DNA of 64,000 nucleotides from Rostrohypoxylon terebratum (taxonomy: Eukaryota; Ascomycota; Sordariomycetes; Xylariales; Hypoxylaceae). The stretch's first letter is position 1. Every line of letters begins with the position of its first letter. The stretch covers positions 186,001 through 250,000 of the forward strand of contig MU385872.1 in the NCBI GenBank assembly GCA_022497145.1, read 5' to 3'. This document shows, piece after piece, positions 25,001 through 35,666 of the stretch. Position numbers and translations under genes: made by a program. The notes below the pieces were generated by a model. That model was given only the letters and a program-made list of their open reading frames with translations. It was not told the DNA's origin and searched no databases.

Positions 25001-28000
25001 GCACTTTATTCGCCCAAGCGATTTCTCTTTTCCTCATGATCTAAGATAGCGAATTCCCACACTTTCGCACAGAAGTTGCGGTGAACAAGAGAGGCAGATA
25101 GAGTCGAGTACAAGGCTCGCGATACCGTCGTAATTGCAACCCCAGGGTCAAAGTGGGCGACCCCTTTGTCGCCATTTTTCTGAGAATTGAGACTGTAGCG
25201 CCAAGCGATACATTTCGAGTATGACGACTACAGTATGTATGCGATGCCGCCCGCTCCTGTCTCTCAAGTGTGGAGGACAATGTGGGGTGTAGCGACAAGA
25301 ATCCTTGTCAATTTCTCTGCCTGGTAAGTGTGCAGTTATTAGGTATTAATACTCTGAAACCCGGACTAATAGTCCTTCGCCTGCGCCTTACGAGCTGTTT
25401 GCTTAGAACTTGGCTATTTGCCTCCTGACTCGGTAGGTTAAGTGATAATATATTATAATACGAGCCAGATAACCCCAGCGGGGCGGTCCCTTTCACAGCT
25501 CAGCTGCGTACCAGCATACACAGGTTGCGATAGTTGCTTGTGATAAGCATCGAGCCCGAAATCTAGGGTGGTTCCTACGTCCCATTGGACATCGGGCAAG
25601 CGACAATACATACATAGCCATGTGTTACAGCGCCCTAGGAATGGGACTATGAGCCCAATAGCACAGCGTGACCAGTTCACGATACCAGCAAGTATGAGAA
25701 AGACGCGTGGGGTAAAGCAGATCCTTGCATTGGACAAACCAACCCAATTCATCATCGCAAGTGAGACATACGGTTGGAATCGCGATCTAAGAGGTCCCTT
25801 CGCATAAATAGATGCAAATAGATGCGGATAGATGAAGGACCCAACCGGAATAGGGATGGCCATATGCCACGCGTCAATGGTATTCTAATCTTCGTTCCCA
25901 CAGACGGGAGAACACGTACATGGTAAGTAAGCCACCAAATACATAATTGATTTTACAGCTCCTTTCTGCGATTTATTTCCCCAGCTTGTGGCACACTCCT
26001 TACTCGACACGTTGAAATATACGATACGATCCGGTCAGCCGGCCGGCCGATTTATCGACTTACGAAGGAGTTCGTGGGTACAGTCAGCCATCGTCAAGCC
26101 AAGGTTGGGAATAAAAGGAGAGATATGCGTGTAATGTTGCAGGGCCGTGTCGTCAGAGAGTCATGTGTCCCGCGTTACACCTAAGTCTTAGACTCACACT
26201 ATGTCTTACCACCTGCCGGTACTAAAAGGCCTCTAGGTACCTAAATAGCAGGTACTAGACTGAGCTAGACTCCGTACGGATCTCATATCGACGAGGCGTG
26301 GGGGTTTTACGCTTCGACCGGTCCACTCCACGGGGTTGGATCCTTGTTTCTTCATGTACCCCAACTCCCCACAAATACCCTTTTCTCGATGTCGAGTCTC
26401 GAGTTCGTACGGAGTACATACATAGCAGAGATCCCTTCTCGTCTCTAGGGATACTACTGCACAGTCTACACTACCTATAGTAGGTCCTATGTATGTACCT
26501 AGCCTACCGATATTTTTCCAGGGCCATGACCACGGACTTGTGGCGCCATCGTCAGGGGAAGGAAAAAAAAGGAGGGGATCGTGATCTCCCTTGTACACAC
26601 ACCTAGCGACATGGCGGCTTTCTCGGTGTGCGAAGAGCCGAGCATAGTTGTATTCGATAGATGTGGTCGGACGGTAATCGACATGAGCACAGACGGGGAA
26701 TTCAACCTTTGAACCTTTGCTTTCAAAGTCTTTCAAAATTGTATACATCACACACGCAGGTCAAACCCCTTGAGATTATCTCGGCTACAACTTGTAGAGC
26801 GACGAAGACAGCTTGCGGAACCAGACAGGTTGACAGGTAAGCACACAACACTGCGCGTCAATCCAGAGCTAGGTACGGATAGGGAACATAGGGAACAGGT
26901 ATCACATCTCATCTTGTCACGACCATGCTCATCGAATTTTCGGGACGACGCCCCGGATAGCCAAACTTCAGATTTTAATAGTCATCGACACGGACACATC
27001 ATTTTTTATTTCTTTCATGTTTGCTCTCGATATTCTCGGCGGCGGCAGGCTCACATCCTATTGGTTCCCCGTATTGTGGCGTCTGCAAGAGATCTAGTTG
27101 TATGTAGGTGTTACGGAAATGAATGTGTGTCAACTTTCGCCGGTTATCTTCCTCCTTCACAGCTTGCTACAGCACCATGTAGACCTACACGCGGGCTAAA
27201 CCGTAGAGGTTCAAGACCGTTACATACTGGTGGGTGGGTATGATAGGTATTAGTAGCCCGCGCGGGTTACGATTCTTTACGTGTTGGATAGATTGGCGAG
27301 GGTGATGAGATCCTTGCGATCTGAACTACTAGCGAGTTAGGGTTGCTGATCATTCTTCAATATAGGAAATACTAGTACATAGTAGGTTGAAAATCTAACG
27401 ATTGCCCTAGGTTAGGATGTAGATTCTATTTCGAGCACGGAAGTCGCCTGGTCTCCACCGTCTCACAGTCTCACAGTAAGGCTTGCTACGCCGCGAACTT
27501 ATCGGTGACTGTGCCCTTAAGGATGCCGACGTAATGGGTGCGAGTTCATCCTATCTTGAATCTCGATGGTACTTAAGCGAATGGGGGTCTGTTGGGGGCG
27601 GTGATCTCGGCTAGTCTATTGATGAAGTTGTGGGGGAAATATGCGCCTTATCAATGGTTCGTCACAAACCTCAGATATTAATTCCTTGATTGACTGCGCC
27701 ATCCGGGCATTGGGAGCTTCCTACAAACGCCAGTATCAAAGCCCGAATGATGCCAAGCTTGTCATAGTAAAGGAGTAGTCTCCAGAATCTCTTTGAGAGC
27801 CGTGGACGCTCGTATGGGGAACATAAAGGGTATAGGCTATGAGAAATCTTGCTCGGGAACTGGAGAAGCGAGATTGCCCGAGCTGACACGGCGCACAGCG
27901 TTCCTACGAAGCCCAAACCTCCCATCGGAAAAATTAAGAAAAAACTCGCGCATGCGTTTTTGATCCAAGGCACGACTGATTCCGGCACTGACAATTCTGA

Positions 28001-29514
28001 TCATTGTCATCACTCTGACGAGATGTTGGAGGAACTTAGCTAGCCCCGATCCCGGTAGGAGAAATAACTCGAACGAAATAGGCCTTTGAATAATAGAACG
28101 TCAGATAAGGTATAGCCAACCCTGTACGCCGTAGCGGTCGGGGCTAAATGGAAATTTCCTCCGTCGCCAGGCATGTTGGCGATCATGGCGCCATCCAGCC
28201 ATCTACCTCCGCCATTGGCCAATCGCTTAGGCCAACATGACTTACGGTCACTCTTAGACGCGCGTATACTAAGAGTTGAGACATGACTCAGGCGCGCGGA
28301 AACACTACTTCCTTGATAATGATAATCCCATTAGAGATTAGGTAGTCTTCTTCATTCATCAAGTTCAATAGAAGGATCTACGCCTAGGTGTGCCTAGCTT
28401 CCTCGAACTTAGCTTACGCAGTATTAGCGAAAAAGGGGGCTAGGGCGATGGCTCGCCCTTGGCCTCGTTCCACGTTCCAGATCAAGGAACTACTAGGCTC
28501 TTATGACATCAACGTTGCCAAAGTCGTAGCCTCGCCGTCGAGCCAAGATATTCCATGTAAGGGAAAAATGTCCGCCGGTAATCAAGGAGATCATGCAGGC
28601 AGAATCGGTTCGGAACAGGTCCGTCGAACGAATTTCCCAGGCTCTCTAGCTGAGCCTGGTTCCTCGGGGTTGCTTGGCTGCATGGCTTGGAATCTGGTTC
28701 GGCTTGAACCGTCAATACCAGCTTCCCTTTCCTGCCTGTCGGGTAGATGCACCGGAAATCGAAGAAACCAGTGAGATCTCCGTCTTCTACTCGCTTCGAG
28801 TCAGGATAGAGTCGTCTAAATCCCAAGTTAAACAAGATCGCGTCGGCTTCGCACGCTAGAGGCCGGGTGAACAAGCCTAATTCGTTGTCTTGCATCCGGT
28901 GAATGCAAAGGATGCTATTGTCATATTATTTGCTTTCGCCTCCCTTACATCCCTATCCACCCCAAATTTCGAAGATTATGCTACATCCCAACTCATACGC
29001 ATTTATCGACGCACATGGAAGTAAGCCCGGACATGCAGCTGCTGAAAAGCCACAATGGTGTGGACATAGGTACTGCTCGCGACGAGCCGCAATCTATCTC
29101 ACATGCGAGCTCTGAGACAAACAAGCCTAGGACCTAGGTACCTACCAGAACCCATCTCCCCATCTCCCCATCTCCGCAACGGCTGATTCGGACGCCGTCG
29201 ACGTTTTTTTCCTGAGGGGAAGCCTGTTGACGTGGTATCTGTGCCCCTTCACTTCTCCTCACCCCGTACGTTGGGGCGTGCTAGTAATCGTCGTGTCGCC
29301 ACCGGATGTTCGCCTATATAAATTTTGAATCTCCTCTCTCTGCCGTGTAACCTCCACGCAATGTCGCTTCCCGCACATCCTGGGGTTCTTGATTTAGTGA
29401 GATCTGATCAGGGGCGGCTGCATAGGTAGGTAACCCTTTTGGTGTTTTCCCTTCCCCCCCCCTGCTAAGGCGGGACGATATGACCATGACCTGAAGTCCC
29501 CGGTCGAAGATGAG

Positions 29515-29537
29515 GGTAGGCAGGTAGGCAGGTAGGT
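29515..29537. repeat. GGTAGGCA tandem repeat
   Basis: Nearly three copies of an 8-base unit, related to the dispersed TAGGTA word of this window. Confidence 0.8.
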
Positions 29538-32297
29538 CAAAGAGAAAGAAAAATTATTACACCTTCCTGCTCGGGGAGGCCCATCCCCCTACTCCGATGA
29601 CCACTCCCCTAGCTTACCTAGATATCACCCGGGACACGTCGTGCTTGCAGCTGAGGTACCTATATGTCGAGTGGCGACTCGCAACCGGAGGAATTTTGGT
29701 GTCTCTCTGTCTCTCTCTGAATCCTGCATTCCACCCATCATCCCCTCGGCGGCCGGAGTGCTTCGTCGCACGGCGTTTGAGGGGAAGACCCAGACAAGAA
29801 GCCCATGCAGGTTATATGTGCTTTCGGCTCGCACCGAGCTGTGGCGCAAAGGGGACGCCCAATCCCGTCGCTGGGATCATCGGTGGCATGCCCGACCGAG
29901 GGCATGGATGACTACCTATGTATGTATGTCCTCGTTCCAGCGGGAGGGGAGGAGCAAGGGAAAAAAATCTCCGTCATACATACGCCTTTCGCCCACCGAA
30001 CTGCTGTTCCCGCCCCTTCTCTTTCTCTCTCTCTTGGCTCGATTCAGCCACCGATGCACCGCTGGATAGCCGGTCCGGTGGAAGAGCTCGACAGCGCTGC
30101 CGAAAAAACAGATGGCTTTGCGACTTCGCGCGAAACTTGGGGAATTGGGAGGACTACCTCATGATTCCGTCACTAGGTAATTTCCCGTCGCGTCGTGTCG
30201 TTTCGTGTCTGCGCTGTTTCACCGATCTGGTCGCCACGGCTACGTCGTCGGGCGAGCGCGTTCTACTCTACACTCTCTGTATGTATATGGCGACGAGAGA
30301 GAGAGAGAGGGCGGGTACGCCCGGTTTGAGGCCCGCCGGGCTGGCCTCCTTGGCTTCTGGCCGGCCATCGACCAGCCAGCCCCCCCCAGGGTTCCATCGG
30401 CTTTCATAACTGCCATACGAGCTGCGCATGCACGGCTCTGAAACAGGACGTGGGGATGCCAAAACATGTCCCAAAATTAGCCTGGGCCGCTCGTTGGCGC
30501 TCTTGGCGCTAGGCCAAGGACGTGGATGGCTCAGGCGCAGGTAAGCAAGCCTGTTTCAACTGTGAGGGTTGGGGCGGGATCGCGGGACCGGCGAATCTAC
30601 GACGTCGTCGAGGGTTTGGGGGGGAGGGAGGTTTGGATCCTGGTGATGGCGATTCTCCTCGAGGGCGAGGCTCACGGTGCGAAGAACTTTGGCTACGAAG
30701 TAGTCGATACAAACGCGGGATCTGGTCGGCTTGACAAATCTATAACGTAAGATATCGTGGGGTGTTTGGTTGAGAGGCACAGGCAGGCTACTCTAGTGAT
30801 AGGGAGGTAGGTGGTCCAAGAGGCGGATGAGTACTCTGGTCGAAAGCTCCTTCACGGGAGGATACGGGACGTTCGATGCTAATGTTCCTGAGCTGCTTTC
30901 TGCTCTGAGCTATCTTGTGAGGCCTCCTTTAGTCGCCCATGAAGAGTCTATCCACTTCCCCCGTGGATACTCGAAGGACCTAGGCAACCAAGGCCTGAGA
31001 TACATCGTAGGTAATGGATTGACATCGACTCTACCCCCCAAGCCTCCACGAAGGGACTCATTTCCCATAAATTTGATACCCTGATATGACAATAATAACC
31101 TCCCAAGTTCTTAGGTAAAACCATCACTACCTAATCAGAGGCACTTAGTGATAGATGAATCAACCCCAGGGGTATTGCCGTTACGCACACCCCCCAAGAA
31201 GGGGCCTCTAAGTTGACGCTTGAGGGGATATCTATCTACCTCCCACCATCCTCCCTAGGAGTGCTGTTGCTAGAGAAGGTGTTGAAGGGAGAGAGAGAGA
31301 TGCTTGGATAGGCAATGATGGCTAAATAAGTTTTGGCGTCTATCTACCATGAGGCCTTGGTATGCCGCTTCTTTCTTGGAGACCCTACCATAAGAGGACG
31401 CTTTACGAGGACAAAGGTACTAGTCTTACATGAGAGTCTATAATGCAATACATTATTTTAATTAGAGGGTGGTTACTGAATTGAATATTAAGATTAAGAT
31501 ACAGGAAATATGGAAATATACTATTCATAACGATATCAGGATTTTGCTGTTCCAATGCCCAATTATCTACTAGGTAAGATGTCGTCTCTAGCTTTAATTT
31601 GAACACCAAGGTTTGGCTTGTGGGAAAAGATTCACAAGTACATACTTGCTATCTAATTTAGACACTCTTGACGTGACTTAGAATTAATGATTGTCATATC
31701 TAAAGTGAAAATCGAGAATGAATAAAATAAAATGATGAGCTATCCCTAGGATTTGAACCCTCCTTGATGTGCATATCGTCATGCACATTGACTGACTGTA
31801 GCTCGGTCTTCGTAGAGTCACTTAGCAGAAGTCAGTATAGATAAAGGAGCTTTAAGCCTTAATATTCAAGCTAGAGTTAAATAGTGGTAGTCTTCTACTC
31901 AATCAATGCATTTACAACGCTTGATGAGCTGAGTTCACCTACTAATATTGTTGATTTACCCCTACTTGCCTAGTTAGGCTGATATTCACAGAAACATAGG
32001 CAGGAATGTATGTGTTATGTTCTTCATGATTTCCAATGTTCTATAGGTTTAGAATACCTACAAGTATTACAATTATATAAATATGTGTAAAGTCATGTGC
32101 TCTATACTGCTTGCTGTAGTATCCATGTAGTCAATGTTATCTCAAAAAGCTTCCACTACTCCCAAAGTGTGCTTCTATAAATCTAATATGCTGTATCCAA
32201 ATGCCCATGCTCATGCTCCTTTACCAAGATCTCGCTTTCCAATCCAGTAACTCGTTTCCAGATTTCAGCACCATCTAAGAAAGGAGCATATACACCG

Positions 32298-35200
32298 TCA
32301 ATCGCGTTTTGGAGCAGCCTCGCTCTCGCCTTCGTCTCCTGGCTTCGGGCTTGGGGGACCTGGGGGTTTTTTAGGACTCTTAATCCTCTTTCCAGCGCCT
32401 TTACCCACAATCTTTTCCGTCCAATTCCAACTCGAGCTAGCAGCCCTTGGTGAATCATTGCCTTTGCCCTCGGATTTTGATTGGATCTTATGGTGTTTAC
32501 CATACGCCATGTCCATGTCCATCTCACTATCATCGCCGCTATCGAGGAAGTCTCGGTCGCTCCATCCAGCGGAATCGAGCCCTTCATATGAAGTACGGGT
32601 AGGTGAGTCTTTCGAGCTGTAAGGAGCCGATTGTCTCTCCTGGGCAGGGGATGGTAGATCTGTCACGATGTCTGTAGCCTCGAGAGCTTCACTCCTACTA
32701 TGATGGTGAGTTTTGGATCTATCTTGGGAATTTGAGCGTTCTCGTGGCTGGGCGTCTTCTTGTGTATAGGTCTCGACGCCTTTCTCGTTGGGTGCTTGAT
32801 TGGGCGATTTGGCGCGGTCGAAGCCTTGTTCAAATTCATCATCCATACGAGCAGCTGCGCTATCGCTGAAATGAGCATCTACCAGATGTTTTACAACAGG
32901 CCAACCAAATGCATTAGCAAACTGACGACGCACAATAATGTTGTTGTGTGCATCTGGTTCTAATTTGACTAGGACTTTCCGCCAACTCAAACCGCGATGA
33001 TATGCTCGAGCGATCTTTTCTTCGACTTTCATGTTTGAAGTATCAATGACATGCTCGTTGTCTCTGTTAGGGTCGGTATGCAGAGGGTCATCATAGTCAC
33101 GGGTTGAAAGTTCGGAATCCACATGTCCGGGCGGATTTAGCGAAGGGCTCTTCGAAGCTTCTAATTTGGGAGACGACGTTGCACTAGATGCGTTTGATTT
33201 GTTTCGGAATGTGAGCGATTTAGTAGTGCGTTTCTTGAGTGGTGGTGGTGGTATATCAGACGGATGATAAACTCGATCGTGGAATATAGTGCGCGGGCGT
33301 TTTGAAGGATCAATGAGGTATTCAACACTTGGTAATTTGGGATTAAGGAGGTCGCCCGCCGACTCGAAGAACGTTGTCCGCGGAGGGGCCGACACCTCAC
33401 CAATAGGATCTTCACTAAGCTCGTGACCGGAAGATACTTTCGACTTACTTGACGATGCCGAATCCGTGGTCGCGTCGATCTTTAAAGTCTGACTGCGCTT
33501 GTAGATCTTATTTTCTCGAGGAGACGGGGGAGGCGTTTTACGAGCCGAGGTGTCATTGGACTTGAAGAAGTTGAAGAATCCGGAAAATGGAAAATCGTTA
33601 TTTGTCTGTGAATGTTGGCCCACTGGCCCTTCTTCCGTTTGCGCTGCAATGTTCAGGCTGCGCCTATCATCCTCTATGGTTGCATTCTTTGATGGCTGGG
33701 GTACTTCATGAGAGTCGCTGTGAGAAGATTCGGACTCGATAGCAGACGGCTCGAGAGATGGAGGCATCTCAGTTGACGGTGACCAGGGAACTTTCCGCGA
33801 CGTTACGTTGGCGCCAGTTAACTCTGCCCATCCAAATCCAACAACCGTCTCAACCAAGCCGGCTTCTCGTCGAGCCTTTTCCACTCGGCCAAGCCCTTGC
33901 CAGTCTAAGAACAAGAGGCAACTTGTGCGCAACGGGACAATCCCGTCGTTCACGACGTTGGAATAGACGGTTCGGTTACGAAACTTCCTCAAGGCAGTGT
34001 GTGCGGGACCAGTGGGTAAAATACGCAACAGAGGTTTTGATTCAGGTTGAACTTCTCCCATCACCTTCTTATGAGCACTTTCACCAAGCGTCCCAACTAA
34101 CGCTCCCCATCCGCTCCTGGCAAGAGTCGGTGCTCGCCAAGTAAGACCTAGGTCTTGCCCGGTTCTTCCAACAAGGCCAAAATCAAGGGCAAATTTGACG
34201 TATAATGGATTCTCGTTACTAAGACCTAGCAAAGGTGACGCCAAAGCGATGAAGTTGATTGGCTTGATCAGGTTGAAGAAATGGGGAGAGTGCTTTTGTA
34301 TGTATGCGATAGCGTACACCTGAACAAGGCCTCCGAGAGAGTGTCCGATGAAACTGATACTGGTGATTTGGAATTTGCGGTCGTCTTTACGATTATGGGA
34401 TTTATGGATAGTGCTGTGCTTATGCGCCGGCTTTCCAAGTGATTCGTCGATCCCACTGTCATTTTTGAGAGCATGGGTAATAGTTTCGGCTGCCGCCTTT
34501 TTCGTAGATGGTAGAAAGGGTTGATCTGGATATGTCATGGAAAGTACCCAACGTGCCAAACGCTTGCCTAGAAATTTAATGCCCTTTTCCGTTCGGGTAG
34601 CATTTCCTGAGAAGCCTCGTACTATTATTTCTTCTTCATCTTCCTCTTCGTCGTCGTCAGAGCAGCTACTCTCTTGAGATTGCTTCTCAGAGTGGTCCAA
34701 AAGTTCGATTTGCTCGCTGTCTTTCTGGGCTTTCTCGGCCTTTTCCCGCGCTTTTCTTACTTTTGCGTCAGCCTTGGCTTGTTTCGCAGCCGCATCAATG
34801 CTTTCCTTCATATATAGCATGTCAGACCCCAAATTACTATGCAGGCCATGTGTCAATACGACTAGGTGGACTTTCTTTAGACGCTCTTGTTTTGTACCCT
34901 CTTCCTCTGCGCCTGTCGGTTCCGCGACACTGGTGGCGGCCTTCTCAACGCCTGTTGGTTTGGCCCGTCCATGGTCCCATTCGTGAATGCCAGGTAATGG
35001 TGGTGTGTTCCAAAGACTTGCGGTATCTTCGACCTTTAGGGACATGGCCTTCGAGAATACACCTTTAAGTTGCGCAGGATGATGACCGTCCTTTGCGCCC
35101 AAGCTCTGTTGGAAATCGACTACTCTTCCGGGTTGCGGGACTTGGGCCTGGCCACCTATAACCGGCACGCCCCCCAAGGTAAGACTCTTCTCATCTCTCG

Positions 35201-35666
35201 CAAGCAAGACCTCATAACCTACATCAGCGCTAGTGGAGAAAATAACCTGGCTCGAAACTTCTACCACCCAACTTGCGCTTTTCGGACCGGTTTCACCTGA
35301 AGCATTATGGCCAAAATCACCATGCGCGGCACCTGTCCCGGCACTCTCGCGGATATCATCGGGTACGATTAACTGACATGACCACGTGCCTCCGGCCTTG
35401 AGCATAGGCTCAAATTCAGGGACGCCGTAACGGCGAGGATTTTCAAACTTGGTATTCGGATCATAATGGGCGGGATAGGCGGAAACGCATAGGGTGTAAG
35501 GTCCGTGGACAAAGGCTGCTCGTAGTGGAATAGGAGAGGTGTTCCGTATGCGCAAGTGTAGGACATCGGGTGAAGGCAGAATTCGATCGTGCGATGGTGA
35601 GTATGTGACGGTGTAACGAACGACTTCGCCAATCTTGACACTGCCTATCTGGTGTAAGAGAAGCAT
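32298..35666 (-). CDS. DUF676 alpha/beta-hydrolase, Rog1-like putative serine esterase/lipase
   Basis: A putative lipid-acting serine esterase of the DUF676 family, which includes yeast Rog1 and lipid-droplet lipases. One uninterrupted exon gives 1122 residues. The start at 35666 yields MLLLHQIGSVKIGEVVRYT, as in fungal homologues; the frame continues 42 bases upstream only to a TTG. An N-terminal beta-rich domain precedes the hydrolase. Oxyanion motif LTHGLHSN includes His273, the nucleophile elbow is GHSLGG with Ser443, the acid is probably Asp574 in NDGIVPLRTS, and the His is probably His801 in HDRVYHP. Between the oxyanion strand and the nucleophile lies a charged insertion (Lys/Ala-rich helix, then an Asp/Glu run), resembling a lid or coiled coil. 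The last 300 residues are Ser-, Pro- and Lys-rich and look disordered. No signal peptide or clear membrane helix is visible. The substrate is unknown. Confidence 0.92.
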   Translation of the reverse strand: MLLLHQIGSVKIGEVVRYTVTYSPSHDRILPSPDVLHLRIRNTSPIPLRAAFVHGPYTLCVSAYPAHYDPNTKFENPRRYGVPEFEPMLKAGGTWSCQLIVPDDIRESAGTGAAHGDFGHNASGETGPKSASWVVEVSSQVIFSTSADVGYEVLLARDEKSLTLGGVPVIGGQAQVPQPGRVVDFQQSLGAKDGHHPAQLKGVFSKAMSLKVEDTASLWNTPPLPGIHEWDHGRAKPTGVEKAATSVAEPTGAEEEGTKQERLKKVHLVVLTHGLHSNLGSDMLYMKESIDAAAKQAKADAKVRKAREKAEKAQKDSEQIELLDHSEKQSQESSCSDDDEEEDEEEIIVRGFSGNATRTEKGIKFLGKRLARWVLSMTYPDQPFLPSTKKAAAETITHALKNDSGIDESLGKPAHKHSTIHKSHNRKDDRKFQITSISFIGHSLGGLVQVYAIAYIQKHSPHFFNLIKPINFIALASPLLGLSNENPLYVKFALDFGLVGRTGQDLGLTWRAPTLARSGWGALVGTLGESAHKKVMGEVQPESKPLLRILPTGPAHTALRKFRNRTVYSNVVNDGIVPLRTSCLLFLDWQGLGRVEKARREAGLVETVVGFGWAELTGANVTSRKVPWSPSTEMPPSLEPSAIESESSHSDSHEVPQPSKNATIEDDRRSLNIAAQTEEGPVGQHSQTNNDFPFSGFFNFFKSNDTSARKTPPPSPRENKIYKRSQTLKIDATTDSASSSKSKVSSGHELSEDPIGEVSAPPRTTFFESAGDLLNPKLPSVEYLIDPSKRPRTIFHDRVYHPSDIPPPPLKKRTTKSLTFRNKSNASSATSSPKLEASKSPSLNPPGHVDSELSTRDYDDPLHTDPNRDNEHVIDTSNMKVEEKIARAYHRGLSWRKVLVKLEPDAHNNIIVRRQFANAFGWPVVKHLVDAHFSDSAAARMDDEFEQGFDRAKSPNQAPNEKGVETYTQEDAQPRERSNSQDRSKTHHHSRSEALEATDIVTDLPSPAQERQSAPYSSKDSPTRTSYEGLDSAGWSDRDFLDSGDDSEMDMDMAYGKHHKIQSKSEGKGNDSPRAASSSWNWTEKIVGKGAGKRIKSPKKPPGPPSPKPGDEGESEAAPKRD

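Larger units (their letters stand above)
20899..32297. other. Very long intergenic region downstream of creA
   Basis: About 11.4 kb without a gene I can support. Frames of 128-172 codons occur on the minus strand (24025-24603, 25453-25863, 26233-26748, 28509-28895). None shows a domain, signal peptide plus plausible mature protein, or convincing splice partners. The 29600-30750 part is GC-rich with long frames on both strands, including an ATG frame at 30526-30750. The 31400-32170 part is AT-rich. CCTAGGACCTAGG is found at 29126-29138. Confidence 0.5.

Noticed and set aside
25453..25863. 136-codon minus-strand ATG frame with hydrophobic stretches
   Set aside because: No clear membrane topology or homology recognised; composition irregular with scattered Cys and Trp.
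26233..26748. 171-codon minus-strand ATG frame
   Set aside because: No domain, signal, coiled coil or splice support. Length alone is not enough in a long intergenic region.
28509..28895. 128-codon minus-strand ATG frame opposite a plus frame of equal length
   Set aside because: Overlapping frames on both strands and no family features; probably chance.
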